From Candidatus Euphemobacter frigidus (GTDB lineage Bacteria > Auribacterota > Erginobacteria > Erginobacterales > Erginobacteraceae): a stretch of 64,000 nucleotides of DNA. Positions 16,320-23,825 of this stretch are shown piece after piece. The stretch spans positions 1 to 64,000 of the forward strand of contig JAVCDH010000003.1 of assembly GCA_030765805.1 (NCBI GenBank), read 5' to 3'. The position numbers and the translations under genes were made by a program. The stretch's first letter is position 1; each line of letters opens with the position of its first letter. Below the pieces are notes generated by a model that was given only the letters and a program-made list of their open reading frames with translations, was not told the origin of the DNA and ran no database searches.

Positions 16320-17042
16320 TTAATTTCCCGACAACCTTATGAAATCTTTCAATTCCCGCAGAGCCTCGAACCTCTGCCCCCGTGTCTTGTATAAGCGACT
16401 CAGGTTATAATGGGCCTCCGCGAAGCGGGAATTAAGCGCGATAGCTGTTTTGTATTCGTCGACCGCCTTCTCCGTCATACCCTTTTCCTGATAAGAGAGT
16501 GCCAGATTGAAATGGGAGTTGGCGTCGATAAAATCAAGCTCGATCGCCTTCTTTAATTCACGGATAGAATCATCCATTCTCCCCGACATCCCGTAAGTCG
16601 TACCCAGGTTGTAATAAGGTTCGGCCAGGTCCGGTTCAATCTCAACCGCTGTCCGGAACTCCGCCTTCGCCCTCTCGCGATCACCCATCCGATCGCAGGC
16701 TATCCCCAGATTATTATGGGCCCGCGCGTTGCCCGGATTTATCTGAAGGGCCTTCTCGAAGGCGATGATGGCGATTTGACAGTCCCCGAAGATCAGGCAG
16801 ATTACCCCGAGATTGTTCCAGGCCGGGTCCAGAAGGGGGTCAATCTCCAGGGCCTTCTTATACTCCTTTATCGCCTTCCGGTACTCCTCCCTCTCTTTAT
16901 ATATTACCCCCAGGTTATTATGGGCTTCGGGCAGCCCGGGGTTCAGTTCCAGCGCCTTCAAGTACTCGGATATAACACCCTGTGGGTGGCCGTCCCCGGC
17001 GAGGCTATTGGCGCGCTCAAAATGAACCAGGGCTTCTTTCAT
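16320..17042 (-). CDS. TPR-repeat protein
   Basis: A 240-residue protein made almost entirely of tetratricopeptide repeats, about seven 34-residue units with the pattern (A/P)-x-x-x-x-N-L-G-...-A-x-x-x-Y-x-x-A-(L/I)-x-(L/I)-x-P. Examples are AHNNLGVIYKEREEYRKAIK and AWNNLGVICLIFGDCQIAII. There is no signal peptide, so it should be a cytoplasmic scaffold. TPR proteins often dock Hsp70 or AAA ATPases, and this one sits between gvpN and the Cdc48-like gene. Its stop is 5 nt before the winged-helix gene region, so co-expression is likely. Confidence 0.88.
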   Translation of the reverse strand: MKEALVHFERANSLAGDGHPQGVISEYLKALELNPGLPEAHNNLGVIYKEREEYRKAIKEYKKALEIDPLLDPAWNNLGVICLIFGDCQIAIIAFEKALQINPGNARAHNNLGIACDRMGDRERAKAEFRTAVEIEPDLAEPYYNLGTTYGMSGRMDDSIRELKKAIELDFIDANSHFNLALSYQEKGMTEKAVDEYKTAIALNSRFAEAHYNLSRLYKTRGQRFEALRELKDFIRLSGN

Positions 17043-17047
17043 GGTAT

Positions 17048-17977
17048 TTAGTTATAACAGATCTCATCAATCAATCTGGTTATCTTTCCCCTGAAATCCG
17101 ATCTCCGGGATACGTCCAGCGAGTCCATCTCCGAATCCAGGATATCCAGACAGATCTTCGTGAAGCCCTCATCGGAAGAGGTTGGGCTTAGGTCGGCCAT
17201 GTTCATCACCTTGCCGATCATAATGGCGGCGCGGACTGTGGGTATGGCTCCGTTATTGTCGTGGTTTCTCAGCCCCCGGACAAGGTCCACGACCATCCCG
17301 GCTTCCGGAGGCGATATCCCGGTCTTGGCGGCGGTTATGGCTATCTCGGTATCCCGGTCGTAATGGCCCAGCTTTATGGTGATCAGCCGGTCCCAGAGGG
17401 CATCCTGCGCCCGGTGCACACCGGCGTACTCATGGGGATTGCTGGTAAAGATAGCCCGGAAATCGGGATGCACCTTTAAATATCCCTCCGTTCCCCGGGC
17501 CGCGGGAAGGTCGAGCATCTTTTCTTCCAGGACGGAGAGGAGGACATTATTGGCCTCGGCCCGGGAGCGGGTAAATTCATCATAGATAAGAGTGAAGCCG
17601 TGCTTGCAGGCCACGGTGAGTCGATTGTCCACCCACTTGCCGCTCACGTCTTCTTCGGCCTTGAGGACCGAGTGGATGAAATTGTCCACCAGCTTTCTCT
17701 TCCGATAACCAAACTCCGATCCGACCAGGTCGGAAGTGCCGAACTGTTCGTCCCCGTGAATCAGGATGGTCGGCTGACCCGCCTGGGCCGCCAGGTACAT
17801 GGCCAGCGTGGTCTTGCCGGTCCCGGCGGGGCCGGAGAGGTTGATCGGATAACCCACATCCAGGTACAAAAAAGCCCGCTTTAATATATCTTCTATCTGG
17901 GGCGTCATTACAAAAGCGGGCTGCTCCCTGGCCAGCATGATGGGCTGAACCTCGGCGATGGTATCGATCTCATTCAT
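17048..17977 (-). CDS. gvpN: Gas-vesicle AAA+ ATPase GvpN, copy 2
   Basis: A 309-residue MoxR-type AAA+ protein of the GvpN family. Walker A is GPAGTGKTTLAMYLA (about residue 50). The family-specific IHGDEQFGTSDLVG follows, then Walker B FTLIYDEFTRSRAEAN and the sensor FTSNPHEYAGVHRAQDALWD. GvpN is thought to drive vesicle enlargement together with GvpC. The other copy at 20869-21786 is clearly homologous throughout but not identical. It overlaps the gene at 17970-19091 by 8 nt. Confidence 0.94.
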   Translation of the reverse strand: MNEIDTIAEVQPIMLAREQPAFVMTPQIEDILKRAFLYLDVGYPINLSGPAGTGKTTLAMYLAAQAGQPTILIHGDEQFGTSDLVGSEFGYRKRKLVDNFIHSVLKAEEDVSGKWVDNRLTVACKHGFTLIYDEFTRSRAEANNVLLSVLEEKMLDLPAARGTEGYLKVHPDFRAIFTSNPHEYAGVHRAQDALWDRLITIKLGHYDRDTEIAITAAKTGISPPEAGMVVDLVRGLRNHDNNGAIPTVRAAIMIGKVMNMADLSPTSSDEGFTKICLDILDSEMDSLDVSRRSDFRGKITRLIDEICYN

Positions 17978-19091
17978 TTTTCTTCTCCTCAGGGTTGTAT
18001 TCTAATTTCCCCTCTCTCCAGTTGAACTTTATCTCCTCGGTTACAACCGGGGGTTCCCCCCCGCGGTTTAAGTTTCGTTTCTTCATCTCCTCCCAGCTCT
18101 CGATAACGGCCAGCCAACCGGTCCCGGTGCGCTCCAGGTTGATCAGACGGCCTATATCCGAGAGTTGACTCTCCAGGAACTGCTCGGCTTTTTCCTCGTC
18201 GCCGGCGTTAAAAGGCACGCTGTTCAGGGATTCCCGGAGGGGCCGCGTCAAGAGCCGCTCTTTAAGATTCTCCAGCATCGTTTCATCTGTTATCTGATCA
18301 CAGGAAGATACAGCCAGTTCATCGTCAATTGCCACCCGGCAGATAACCGGGATATCATCCCCTGAAATTCTCCTTCGTTTCTTCTCTTCCCAGGGTTCCA
18401 TCCATATAAGACACCCGTTCTCCCGCCACTCGATATCGAATACCTGCCCCGCGTTTTCCAGCGACTCTTTCAGGAGACCGGCCAATTTTTCCGTGTCTGG
18501 CGTACTTTTAGCCACTTCCCTTAATCTCGCGCCGAAATCGTCCAGGGCCTCTCCCAGTCTCTGCCTCAGCCTCTCCCTCCGCTGTCTCAGTTCTTCCTTC
18601 CTTATCTTCTCCGCCTCCCTCTTCTTCTCCCACGAGGTCGCTTCCCGTTCTAAATCACCGGCCCGGTCCCGGTTGCCCGGAGGCGGCTTCCCCAGGGCCC
18701 GGGCCCACTCCCGGGCGATCAGTTTCTTCCTGATCGAGACTACCGTGGCCGTGTTGAGCGGTATCTCCTTCTTCTTTTTTTTGTCTTTGTTGTCTTCCTC
18801 CTTCCAGGGATTATATTGAACCCAGGCCGCTTCATCGGGTTCGCCGGCCAGCTTTCGCTTGTCGTGTTCAATTATCGTTTTCGCCACGGCATCCCGAAAA
18901 GGAAGCCCCCCGGAAGAATCCTTTTTCAGCAGCTCCTTTCGTTGCAGCCTCCCGTCCCTTTCCATCTGCTTTTTCCAGGCCAGGGCCGCCTCTTCGAGAG
19001 GGGAGATGACCGCGACCTTCTTCCGTAGAATCCGGGCCTTTTCCCGGGACATTTCCTTTATCGCTTGAACTCTCGCGTTTATCACTTTCAT
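17970..19091 (-). CDS. Protein with coiled-coil front and two GvpO-like segments
   Basis: This 373-residue protein is not a recognised named family. Residues 1-120 are basic and helical (SREKARILRKKVAV). About 155-185 is a strongly charged coiled coil (EKIRKEELRQRRERLRQR). The C-terminal half has two repeats: NAGQVFDIEWRENGCLIWME-PWEEKKRRR and INLERTGTGWLAVIE-SWEEMKKRN, each preceded by a helical LKESLENA or FLESQLSDIG. The W-x-x-x-E-x-x-E core and following beta strand recall GvpO (GWVVALEMVEKHS). I infer a tandem-GvpO-related protein. It overlaps the upstream zinc-finger gene by ATGA and gvpN by 8 nt. Confidence 0.6.
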   Translation of the reverse strand: MKVINARVQAIKEMSREKARILRKKVAVISPLEEAALAWKKQMERDGRLQRKELLKKDSSGGLPFRDAVAKTIIEHDKRKLAGEPDEAAWVQYNPWKEEDNKDKKKKKEIPLNTATVVSIRKKLIAREWARALGKPPPGNRDRAGDLEREATSWEKKREAEKIRKEELRQRRERLRQRLGEALDDFGARLREVAKSTPDTEKLAGLLKESLENAGQVFDIEWRENGCLIWMEPWEEKKRRRISGDDIPVICRVAIDDELAVSSCDQITDETMLENLKERLLTRPLRESLNSVPFNAGDEEKAEQFLESQLSDIGRLINLERTGTGWLAVIESWEEMKKRNLNRGGEPPVVTEEIKFNWREGKLEYNPEEKKNE

Positions 19092-19867
19092 AATTTTCTG
19101 TCAGGTGGATTCCCGGCATGAGAAGCAAGGATGTAGTAGCGGCCTTCTCTCAAGAGAAGGCCCTTTCTGACCAGGGAGTCGCAGAGCTGCTCGGCGTAAG
19201 TTGAGGAGATCGGGGGCGATGCGTGCCTGCTCACGGCCACCCGGTCCGCCCGGCCCAGTTCCTTGACCACTTCCAGGACGTCCCGCTCGCTTCCCGAGGC
19301 CGTGCCGACCGGCCTTTCCCGCTCGACTTTAGCGGACAGGAAACTCTCCCCGCCTCCGCTCCACGGATTTCTGTCCGATGCTTTTAAATCATGGGATCTG
19401 GTCTCTTCTCTTACCGTGACAACACCTTTCCCCCGGCAGGTCCCGCAGACAAGCTTGTTGGTCGGCTCCTTGCCCGTTCCCCGGCATTTGGGGCATATCT
19501 CCACCGGCGCCTCCACGTGGTGAACTCCTTTGCCTTTACAGGCATTACAGGTCACATTGCTCCGGGGTTTTTCTTCACCCCTCCCCCGGCAGAAGGCGCA
19601 GGTGACGACGGGCGGGTCCACGATGAGGGTGCCCGTGCCCCGACAGACCGGGCACTTTGTGCCCCGGGGCCTTTCCCCCTGTCCCCGGCAGAATCCGCAG
19701 GGGTACTCCTCGTCCTCAAAGAGGGCGCCGGCCTGATGGCCACCGTAGGATTTCCCGGGACCTAGGGTGACCGGCTGCCAGGCCCATTCATCCTGCAGTT
19801 TTTTAATCCCGGTTTTCCCGGTCTTCAGCTTTGTTTTAAAACTTGCCTTGTCCCATTCCCAGCTCAT
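19088..19867 (-). CDS. DnaJ-type zinc-finger protein fused to a winged-helix-like domain
   Basis: A 259-residue protein. Residues about 40-150 hold six knots: CGFCRGQG, CPVCRGTG, CAFCRGRG, CNACKGKG, CPKCRGTG and CGTCRGKG. A polar linker follows. Residues about 190-250 resemble the small winged-helix family of this cluster (DVLEVVKELGRADRVAVSR, TYAEQLCDSLVRKGLLLREG). The ATG at 19867 has GGGGG just upstream and is preferred to the one at 19879. It links two families that are otherwise separate proteins here, which suggests that they work together. Its stop overlaps the next start as ATGA. Confidence 0.78.
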   Translation of the reverse strand: MSWEWDKASFKTKLKTGKTGIKKLQDEWAWQPVTLGPGKSYGGHQAGALFEDEEYPCGFCRGQGERPRGTKCPVCRGTGTLIVDPPVVTCAFCRGRGEEKPRSNVTCNACKGKGVHHVEAPVEICPKCRGTGKEPTNKLVCGTCRGKGVVTVREETRSHDLKASDRNPWSGGGESFLSAKVERERPVGTASGSERDVLEVVKELGRADRVAVSRHASPPISSTYAEQLCDSLVRKGLLLREGRYYILASHAGNPPDRKL

Positions 19868-19917
19868 CTTTACCCCCATTTACATGGTGCAAAATAGTGA
19901 ACAAATCCCTGATTACT

Positions 19918-20310
19918 TCAGTAGCTCCAATCCATCTTCTTAAAATGCCCTGGGACCTTCCGCTTGGTTTTTACGTCTGTCTTGTTTTCAGATTCTTCTA
20001 AACCACCCTTGGGGACCTTGGGTAATTTATCTTCCTTTTCCAGCAGGTCTTTTTTTACATCTCGCCATGAATCTGAAATGTTCTTTTGTCGTTTTCCTAA
20101 AATTTCGCCATATTTTTCCGTCCGTTCTTTCTCCTTAGTTCTTATATACATATCCAGATAATCCTGTCCTTCGGTCTTTGGCTTTGAATGGACTCTGGAC
20201 TGTATATTTGTCTTCGGGGGGATGCTGTCGCCTCTGCTCGGCTTTCTTTTTCTCCCCTCCTCATCTTCCCAAGGGAAAAATTTATCTGCATCTTTTTTAT
20301 AGTCCGGCAC
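19918..20310 (-). CDS. Highly charged hypothetical protein
   Basis: A 130-residue protein with no recognised family. It is rich in Lys, Glu, Asp and Arg with few hydrophobics. It has a short aromatic patch near the start (KFFPWEDEEGRKRK) and another at the end (GHFKKMDWSY), and a central helix (DYLDMYIRTKEKERTEKYGE). It is probably disordered with binding motifs at both ends. Its position in an uninterrupted same-strand gene run between the AbrB-like gene and the zinc-finger fusion argues that it is a genuine gene. Confidence 0.55.
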   Translation of the reverse strand: MPDYKKDADKFFPWEDEEGRKRKPSRGDSIPPKTNIQSRVHSKPKTEGQDYLDMYIRTKEKERTEKYGEILGKRQKNISDSWRDVKKDLLEKEDKLPKVPKGGLEESENKTDVKTKRKVPGHFKKMDWSY

Positions 20311-20404
20311 GGTTCATCACCCCCTTAATTGATTTACTCCCGGTCTCTGAAACCGGTAAAATGCCCTCTTTCTTCCGTCCTCTGCCCTCTATCCTTACCG
20401 TCCT

Positions 20405-20575
20405 CTACTTGGCCGCCTTGCGGGCGTGGATTGTTATATGCTGGGCCAGTTGAGTCCCCTGTATCTTGATCTCGACCATTTGACCGGGCTCCAACTTGGC
20501 CTCTCTCCGGATGTTGCCGGGAATAGGAATTCGGCCTTCTTCATCGACCCGCGCGTAAGCTCTCATCAATGTCAT
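20405..20575 (-). CDS. Short AbrB-like swapped-hairpin protein
   Basis: A 56-residue protein (ATG at 20575, TAG at 20405): MTLMRAYARVDEEGRIPIPG, then NIRREAKLEPGQMVEIKIQG and a final ITIH strand. This is a compact AbrB/MazE-type DNA-binding fold. It shares the E-G-x-I-x-I-P-x-x-I-R and G-x-x-V-x-I-K-I motifs with each half of the tandem protein at 815-1288. GGAGGA lies just before the ATG, and a TAGCGGC/GCCGCTA stem (20598-20614) stands before that. No MazF-type toxin is adjacent, so a local regulator is more likely than an antitoxin. Confidence 0.7.
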   Translation of the reverse strand: MTLMRAYARVDEEGRIPIPGNIRREAKLEPGQMVEIKIQGTQLAQHITIHARKAAK

Positions 20576-20868
20576 CTTCTTCCTCCTTTTATAAAATTAG
20601 CGGCTTCGCCGCTACTTTTATGTTTTGAACAACGACCATCATGATTCTATTGAGGCAATATCGGAAATTATTTTCACAATTGCAATGGGCATTTTATATC
20701 GAAATAATCTTATTTTTCCTGCGTAAAAATAATATTATTGAAATTTGAGCTTATCTTCTCAACTGCCTGGCGAGGTCTTCCTACCCCAGGTTCCGGGTTG
20801 GGATGGCCTTCCCGCGGGTATCTTTCTGAATTTCCGGATAACAATCCGGCCGGACACCGGTGGTCTCT
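20576..20868. other. Gap between gvpN copy 1 and the AbrB-like gene
   Basis: The 293 nt hold a small perfect stem at 20598-20614 near the AbrB-like ribosome site and an AT-rich stretch at about 20640-20750. I see no convincing gene. Short frames here are antisense or continue from gvpN. Confidence 0.5.
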
Positions 20869-21786
20869 TCAGCAGTATTGATCGAGCAGCTTGTTGATGA
20901 TCTCTCTGACCTTCTGCTGGTGGGAGCGGGAACCGACCCGGCTGGTCTCGGAAGTCAATATCTCCAGGGCCGTCTCCCGGAAGACCGGATTGTCCCTGGA
21001 GACGACCGCTCCCCGCACTTTCAGGGTCTTGCCGATCATGATCGGTCCCCGGATGGTGGGGGCGTACTCGCACTTGCCCGACTCCCGCAGGCCCCGCACC
21101 ACGTTAATCAACTTTTCCGCGTCCGGAGGAGAAAGATCGGTTTTCGCTACCGTGATGGCCACCTCGGTTTCCCCGTCATAGTGATCAAGGTCGATGGTGA
21201 TCATCCGGTCTCGCAGGGCATCCTGGCTCCGATAGACACCGGCGTACTCTTCGGGATTGGAGGTGAAGATGGCCGTGAAATTGGGATCGACCTTGAGGTA
21301 GCTCTCATTGCCTTCCCGGGCGGCGGGAAGATCGAGCATCTTTTCCTGAAGGACGGAGAGCAGAGTGTTGTTGGCCTCGGGGCGGGAACGGGTGAACTCG
21401 TCGTAGATCAGGGTGAACCCGTACTTGCAGGCCACGGTCAGGCGGTTGTCCACCCAGCGCCTCTGCATGTCTTCTTCGGTTTTCAGGACCGAGTGGATGA
21501 AATTGTCGATGACCTTCTTTACGCGGTACCCGTATTCTCCCCCCACCAGGTCGGAGGAGGAGAACTCCTCGTCCCCGTGGATCAGCATCACCGGCCGGCC
21601 GATCTTCGAGGCGATATGCATGGCCAGCGTGGTCTTCCCGGTGCCGGAAACTCCCCTGAAGTGGACGGGAAACCCGGCGGCGATATAGGCCAGCGATCTC
21701 TCGGTGACTCCTATGACCTGGGGGGTTTCAACGAAATTAGGCAGGGCCCGCGGCTCTAATACAGTGGTTAACTCTTCTACCGGCAT
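20869..21786 (-). CDS. gvpN: Gas-vesicle AAA+ ATPase GvpN, copy 1
   Basis: A 305-residue GvpN with Walker A GVSGTGKTTLAMHIA, IHGDEEFSSSDLVGGEYGY, Walker B FTLIYDEFTRSRPEANN and sensor FTSNPEEYAGVYRSQDALRD. Compared with the copy at 17048-17977 the ATPase core is strongly conserved, while the N- and C-termini differ. It is the copy nearer gvpA and the GvpC-like genes and is preceded by GGAGGTG before the ATG. GvpN and GvpC together build full-size cylinders in other systems. Confidence 0.94.
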   Translation of the reverse strand: MPVEELTTVLEPRALPNFVETPQVIGVTERSLAYIAAGFPVHFRGVSGTGKTTLAMHIASKIGRPVMLIHGDEEFSSSDLVGGEYGYRVKKVIDNFIHSVLKTEEDMQRRWVDNRLTVACKYGFTLIYDEFTRSRPEANNTLLSVLQEKMLDLPAAREGNESYLKVDPNFTAIFTSNPEEYAGVYRSQDALRDRMITIDLDHYDGETEVAITVAKTDLSPPDAEKLINVVRGLRESGKCEYAPTIRGPIMIGKTLKVRGAVVSRDNPVFRETALEILTSETSRVGSRSHQQKVREIINKLLDQYC

Positions 21787-22014
21787 CTTACACCTCCTTT
21801 TTTTTTAAGACGCACCCGCTGTCATGCCTTAACAGCGAATGGGCCGTTTGCGTTCTCCCATTCTGTACAAGTTACGACCGGAGACGCAATTCTTGTTGAT
21901 ACTCACTCCCGGATAACGGAGGAGGGGCTTTTATATGTCAAAAATAAGAGATAGTGCTAAAGTTTCCAACATTAAAGCAAGGGCGCCTTAACAATTTCCC
22001 CGCGGGGTGATTGA

Positions 22015-22368
22015 CTATACGACTCCTTTGCCCCCGCAATTCAGACAGGGAAGACTGTCGGGGGCCTGCCCGGTGCCTTTGCATACGGGACAGACTTTGG
22101 TTTTCTCCGGTACAGTGTTCACACCCTTACCCCCGCACACGGTGCAGGTGAGCCTCCGATCGGGGTAAATGCCGGTCCCATTACAGAAGGCGCATTCCGC
22201 GGTGGGGAGGATGACACTCACTTTCCCGGTTCCCCCACAGACCTGGCAGACGGACAACGGAGAGAGGAGACCAAAGGGGTCAATCCCTTCCCCGTCGCAG
22301 AAGGCGCATTTTATGGTCTTGCTGGAAACCTTTATTTCTTTGCCTGCTTTTACTTTTTTCTTGGCCAT
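22015..22368 (-). CDS. DnaJ-type CxxCxGxG zinc-finger protein without J domain
   Basis: A 117-residue protein with six knots: CAFCDGEG, CQVCGGTG, CAFCNGTG, CTVCGGKG, CPVCKGTG and CLNCGGKG, preceded by a Lys-rich leader. It is a close paralogue of the protein at 7145-7537, including the DPFGLLS/DPFQLLS spacer between knots one and two. It has no J or substrate domain. Located between the GvpC-like gene and gvpN, it could act with Hsp70 on early shell components. Confidence 0.82.
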   Translation of the reverse strand: MAKKKVKAGKEIKVSSKTIKCAFCDGEGIDPFGLLSPLSVCQVCGGTGKVSVILPTAECAFCNGTGIYPDRRLTCTVCGGKGVNTVPEKTKVCPVCKGTGQAPDSLPCLNCGGKGVV

Positions 22369-22482
22369 TTTACTTTCCTCTTCTTATATTCAGCATATAT
22401 TCTTGTCTCAACCCTTCTCACAATTCGGGGAAACAGCCCCCGGCTGTGATTTACTTCCCCTGAAGTATCTCCCCAACCGATA

Positions 22483-23742
22483 TTAACCCTTTTTAGCTGG
22501 AGTGCGCTCCGGCGGGCGTTCGATCTTTACCGGCTTGGGCGCCTCTGCCTTGGGCGCTTCGATCTTGGGCGCCTCGATCTTGGGCGCTTCGATCTTGGGC
22601 GCTTCGATCTTGGGCGGAGCGGCCTTCGGGGCCTCGGGTTTCGGGGCCGGCTCTTTTCCGGCTTTTCCCGGGGCTTCTTCTTTTGGTTCAGGAGGGGGTT
22701 TTGGTCCCCGGACGCCGGACATTGTTGACAACAGGGATTTCCAGGCGCCGGCGGCTGCTACTCTCTCTTCCCCGAAACCGGAAATTAAAACAGCTATATC
22801 AGCAGCACGAGTTTTATCTCCCTGCTTGCTTTCACCAATAAACTTGGCCATATCAGCAGCTCTGGCTTTATCCTCTTCTTTTAATACTACCAGGAGCCTG
22901 AAGACCTCATCGGCCATGATCTGAATTTCAGATGAAAACCTCTTGATAAGTTCTTTGGTTTCAATCTTTAACTTCTCGTTGTCTCCATGAAGTATGGCTA
23001 CTAGTTTATCGGTATCCCCCTTTAATTGTTGGTTTGCCGAAGCAATGGCCATGATCAATTTGTCGGCAGCAGCCTTTAGATTTGAAACCTCTTCGGCTCT
23101 TGCTTTATCCTGATCTTTACATTCTGATAGATACTTGACCATATCAGCAGCACGAGTTTTATCTCCCTGCTTGCATTCATCAATGAACTTGGCCATATCA
23201 GCAGCTCTGGCTTTATCCTCTTCTTTTAAGACCCCCAGGAGCCTGGAGACTTCATCGGCCATGGTTTGGATCTCGGCGCCAAACCTCTTGATAAGTTCTT
23301 TGGTTTCAATCTTTAACTTCTCGTTGTCGCCATGAAGATCACCTATCAATTTGCCGGTATCCCTCTTCAGTTGCTTATTCGCCGAAGAGATAGCAGTCAT
23401 TAACTTATCGGTGTCCGCCTTCAATCGCGTATTCGCCGAGCTAATAGCTTTGACCAATTTGTCTGAAGCTTGCTTTAAATCACGAACTATTTTAGCTCTT
23501 TTATTATCCTGGATGTTACATTCAGCTAAATACTTGGATATATCAGCGGCTCTGGCTTGATCTTCTTTCTGGCACTCGTTTAAAAGTGCGTCAACATCCA
23601 TCACCCGGGCCCGATCCTCTTTTTTGCATTCCCCGATAAACACCTCCGTGTCTTTTTTAATCTCTTTGATCCGTTTCACCCTATCCTGATAGGCATCGGC
23701 TATATCTTCAGCCAGGCTTGTATAATCTTGTGCGGTTGACAT
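22483..23742 (-). CDS. Repetitive coiled-coil GvpC-like protein with Pro/Ala-rich tail
   Basis: About 419 residues. The body is helical with a 16-18-residue repeat, for example KKEDRARVMDVDALLNEC, QKEDQARAADISKYLAEC, KEEDKARAADMAKFI and KQGDKTRAADMVKYL. A super-repeat of 115 residues is duplicated almost exactly. The tail is low complexity with four IEAPK pentapeptides and many Pro/Ala/Lys. GvpC is a repetitive amphipathic protein that braces the gas-vesicle shell. Position next to gvpA and gvpN and the repeat architecture suggest that role, but there is no classical 33-residue GvpC repeat. AAGGAGGTG supports the ATG at 23742 over an overlapping GTG at 23751. Confidence 0.65.
   Translation of the reverse strand: MSTAQDYTSLAEDIADAYQDRVKRIKEIKKDTEVFIGECKKEDRARVMDVDALLNECQKEDQARAADISKYLAECNIQDNKRAKIVRDLKQASDKLVKAISSANTRLKADTDKLMTAISSANKQLKRDTGKLIGDLHGDNEKLKIETKELIKRFGAEIQTMADEVSRLLGVLKEEDKARAADMAKFIDECKQGDKTRAADMVKYLSECKDQDKARAEEVSNLKAAADKLIMAIASANQQLKGDTDKLVAILHGDNEKLKIETKELIKRFSSEIQIMADEVFRLLVVLKEEDKARAADMAKFIGESKQGDKTRAADIAVLISGFGEERVAAAGAWKSLLSTMSGVRGPKPPPEPKEEAPGKAGKEPAPKPEAPKAAPPKIEAPKIEAPKIEAPKIEAPKAEAPKPVKIERPPERTPAKKG
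22549..22617. repeat. 15-bp tandem repeat encoding IEAPK
   Basis: GATCTTGGGCGCCTC / GATCTTGGGCGCTTC is repeated about four times in tandem with near identity, coding for the Pro/Ala-rich tail of the GvpC-like protein. Unit number could vary between strains. Confidence 0.85.
22796..23340. repeat. 345-bp super-repeat inside the GvpC-like gene
   Basis: Sequence at 22796-22995 recurs at 23141-23340 with only scattered differences. Both copies begin ATATCAGCAGCACGAG and include AACCTCTTGATAAGTTC. The offset is 345 bp, an exact multiple of three (115 codons), consistent with duplication by unequal recombination. Confidence 0.85.
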
Positions 23743-23825
23743 CTCTTTCACCTCCTTGCTGTTCTTTACTATCGTTACTATTTAATTACCTTTTCGCGTG
23801 ACTCTTATCTTTAGTTTGGAAAAAA

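Noticed and set aside
20860-21759. 299-codon plus-strand frame opposite gvpN copy 1
   Set aside because: Antisense shadow of gvpN, whose motifs are all on the minus strand.
22796-23340. Repeats considered as a CRISPR array
   Set aside because: Repeat length (about 200 bp, offset 345 bp) and continuous coding frame show a protein repeat; no regular short repeats with spacers anywhere in the window.
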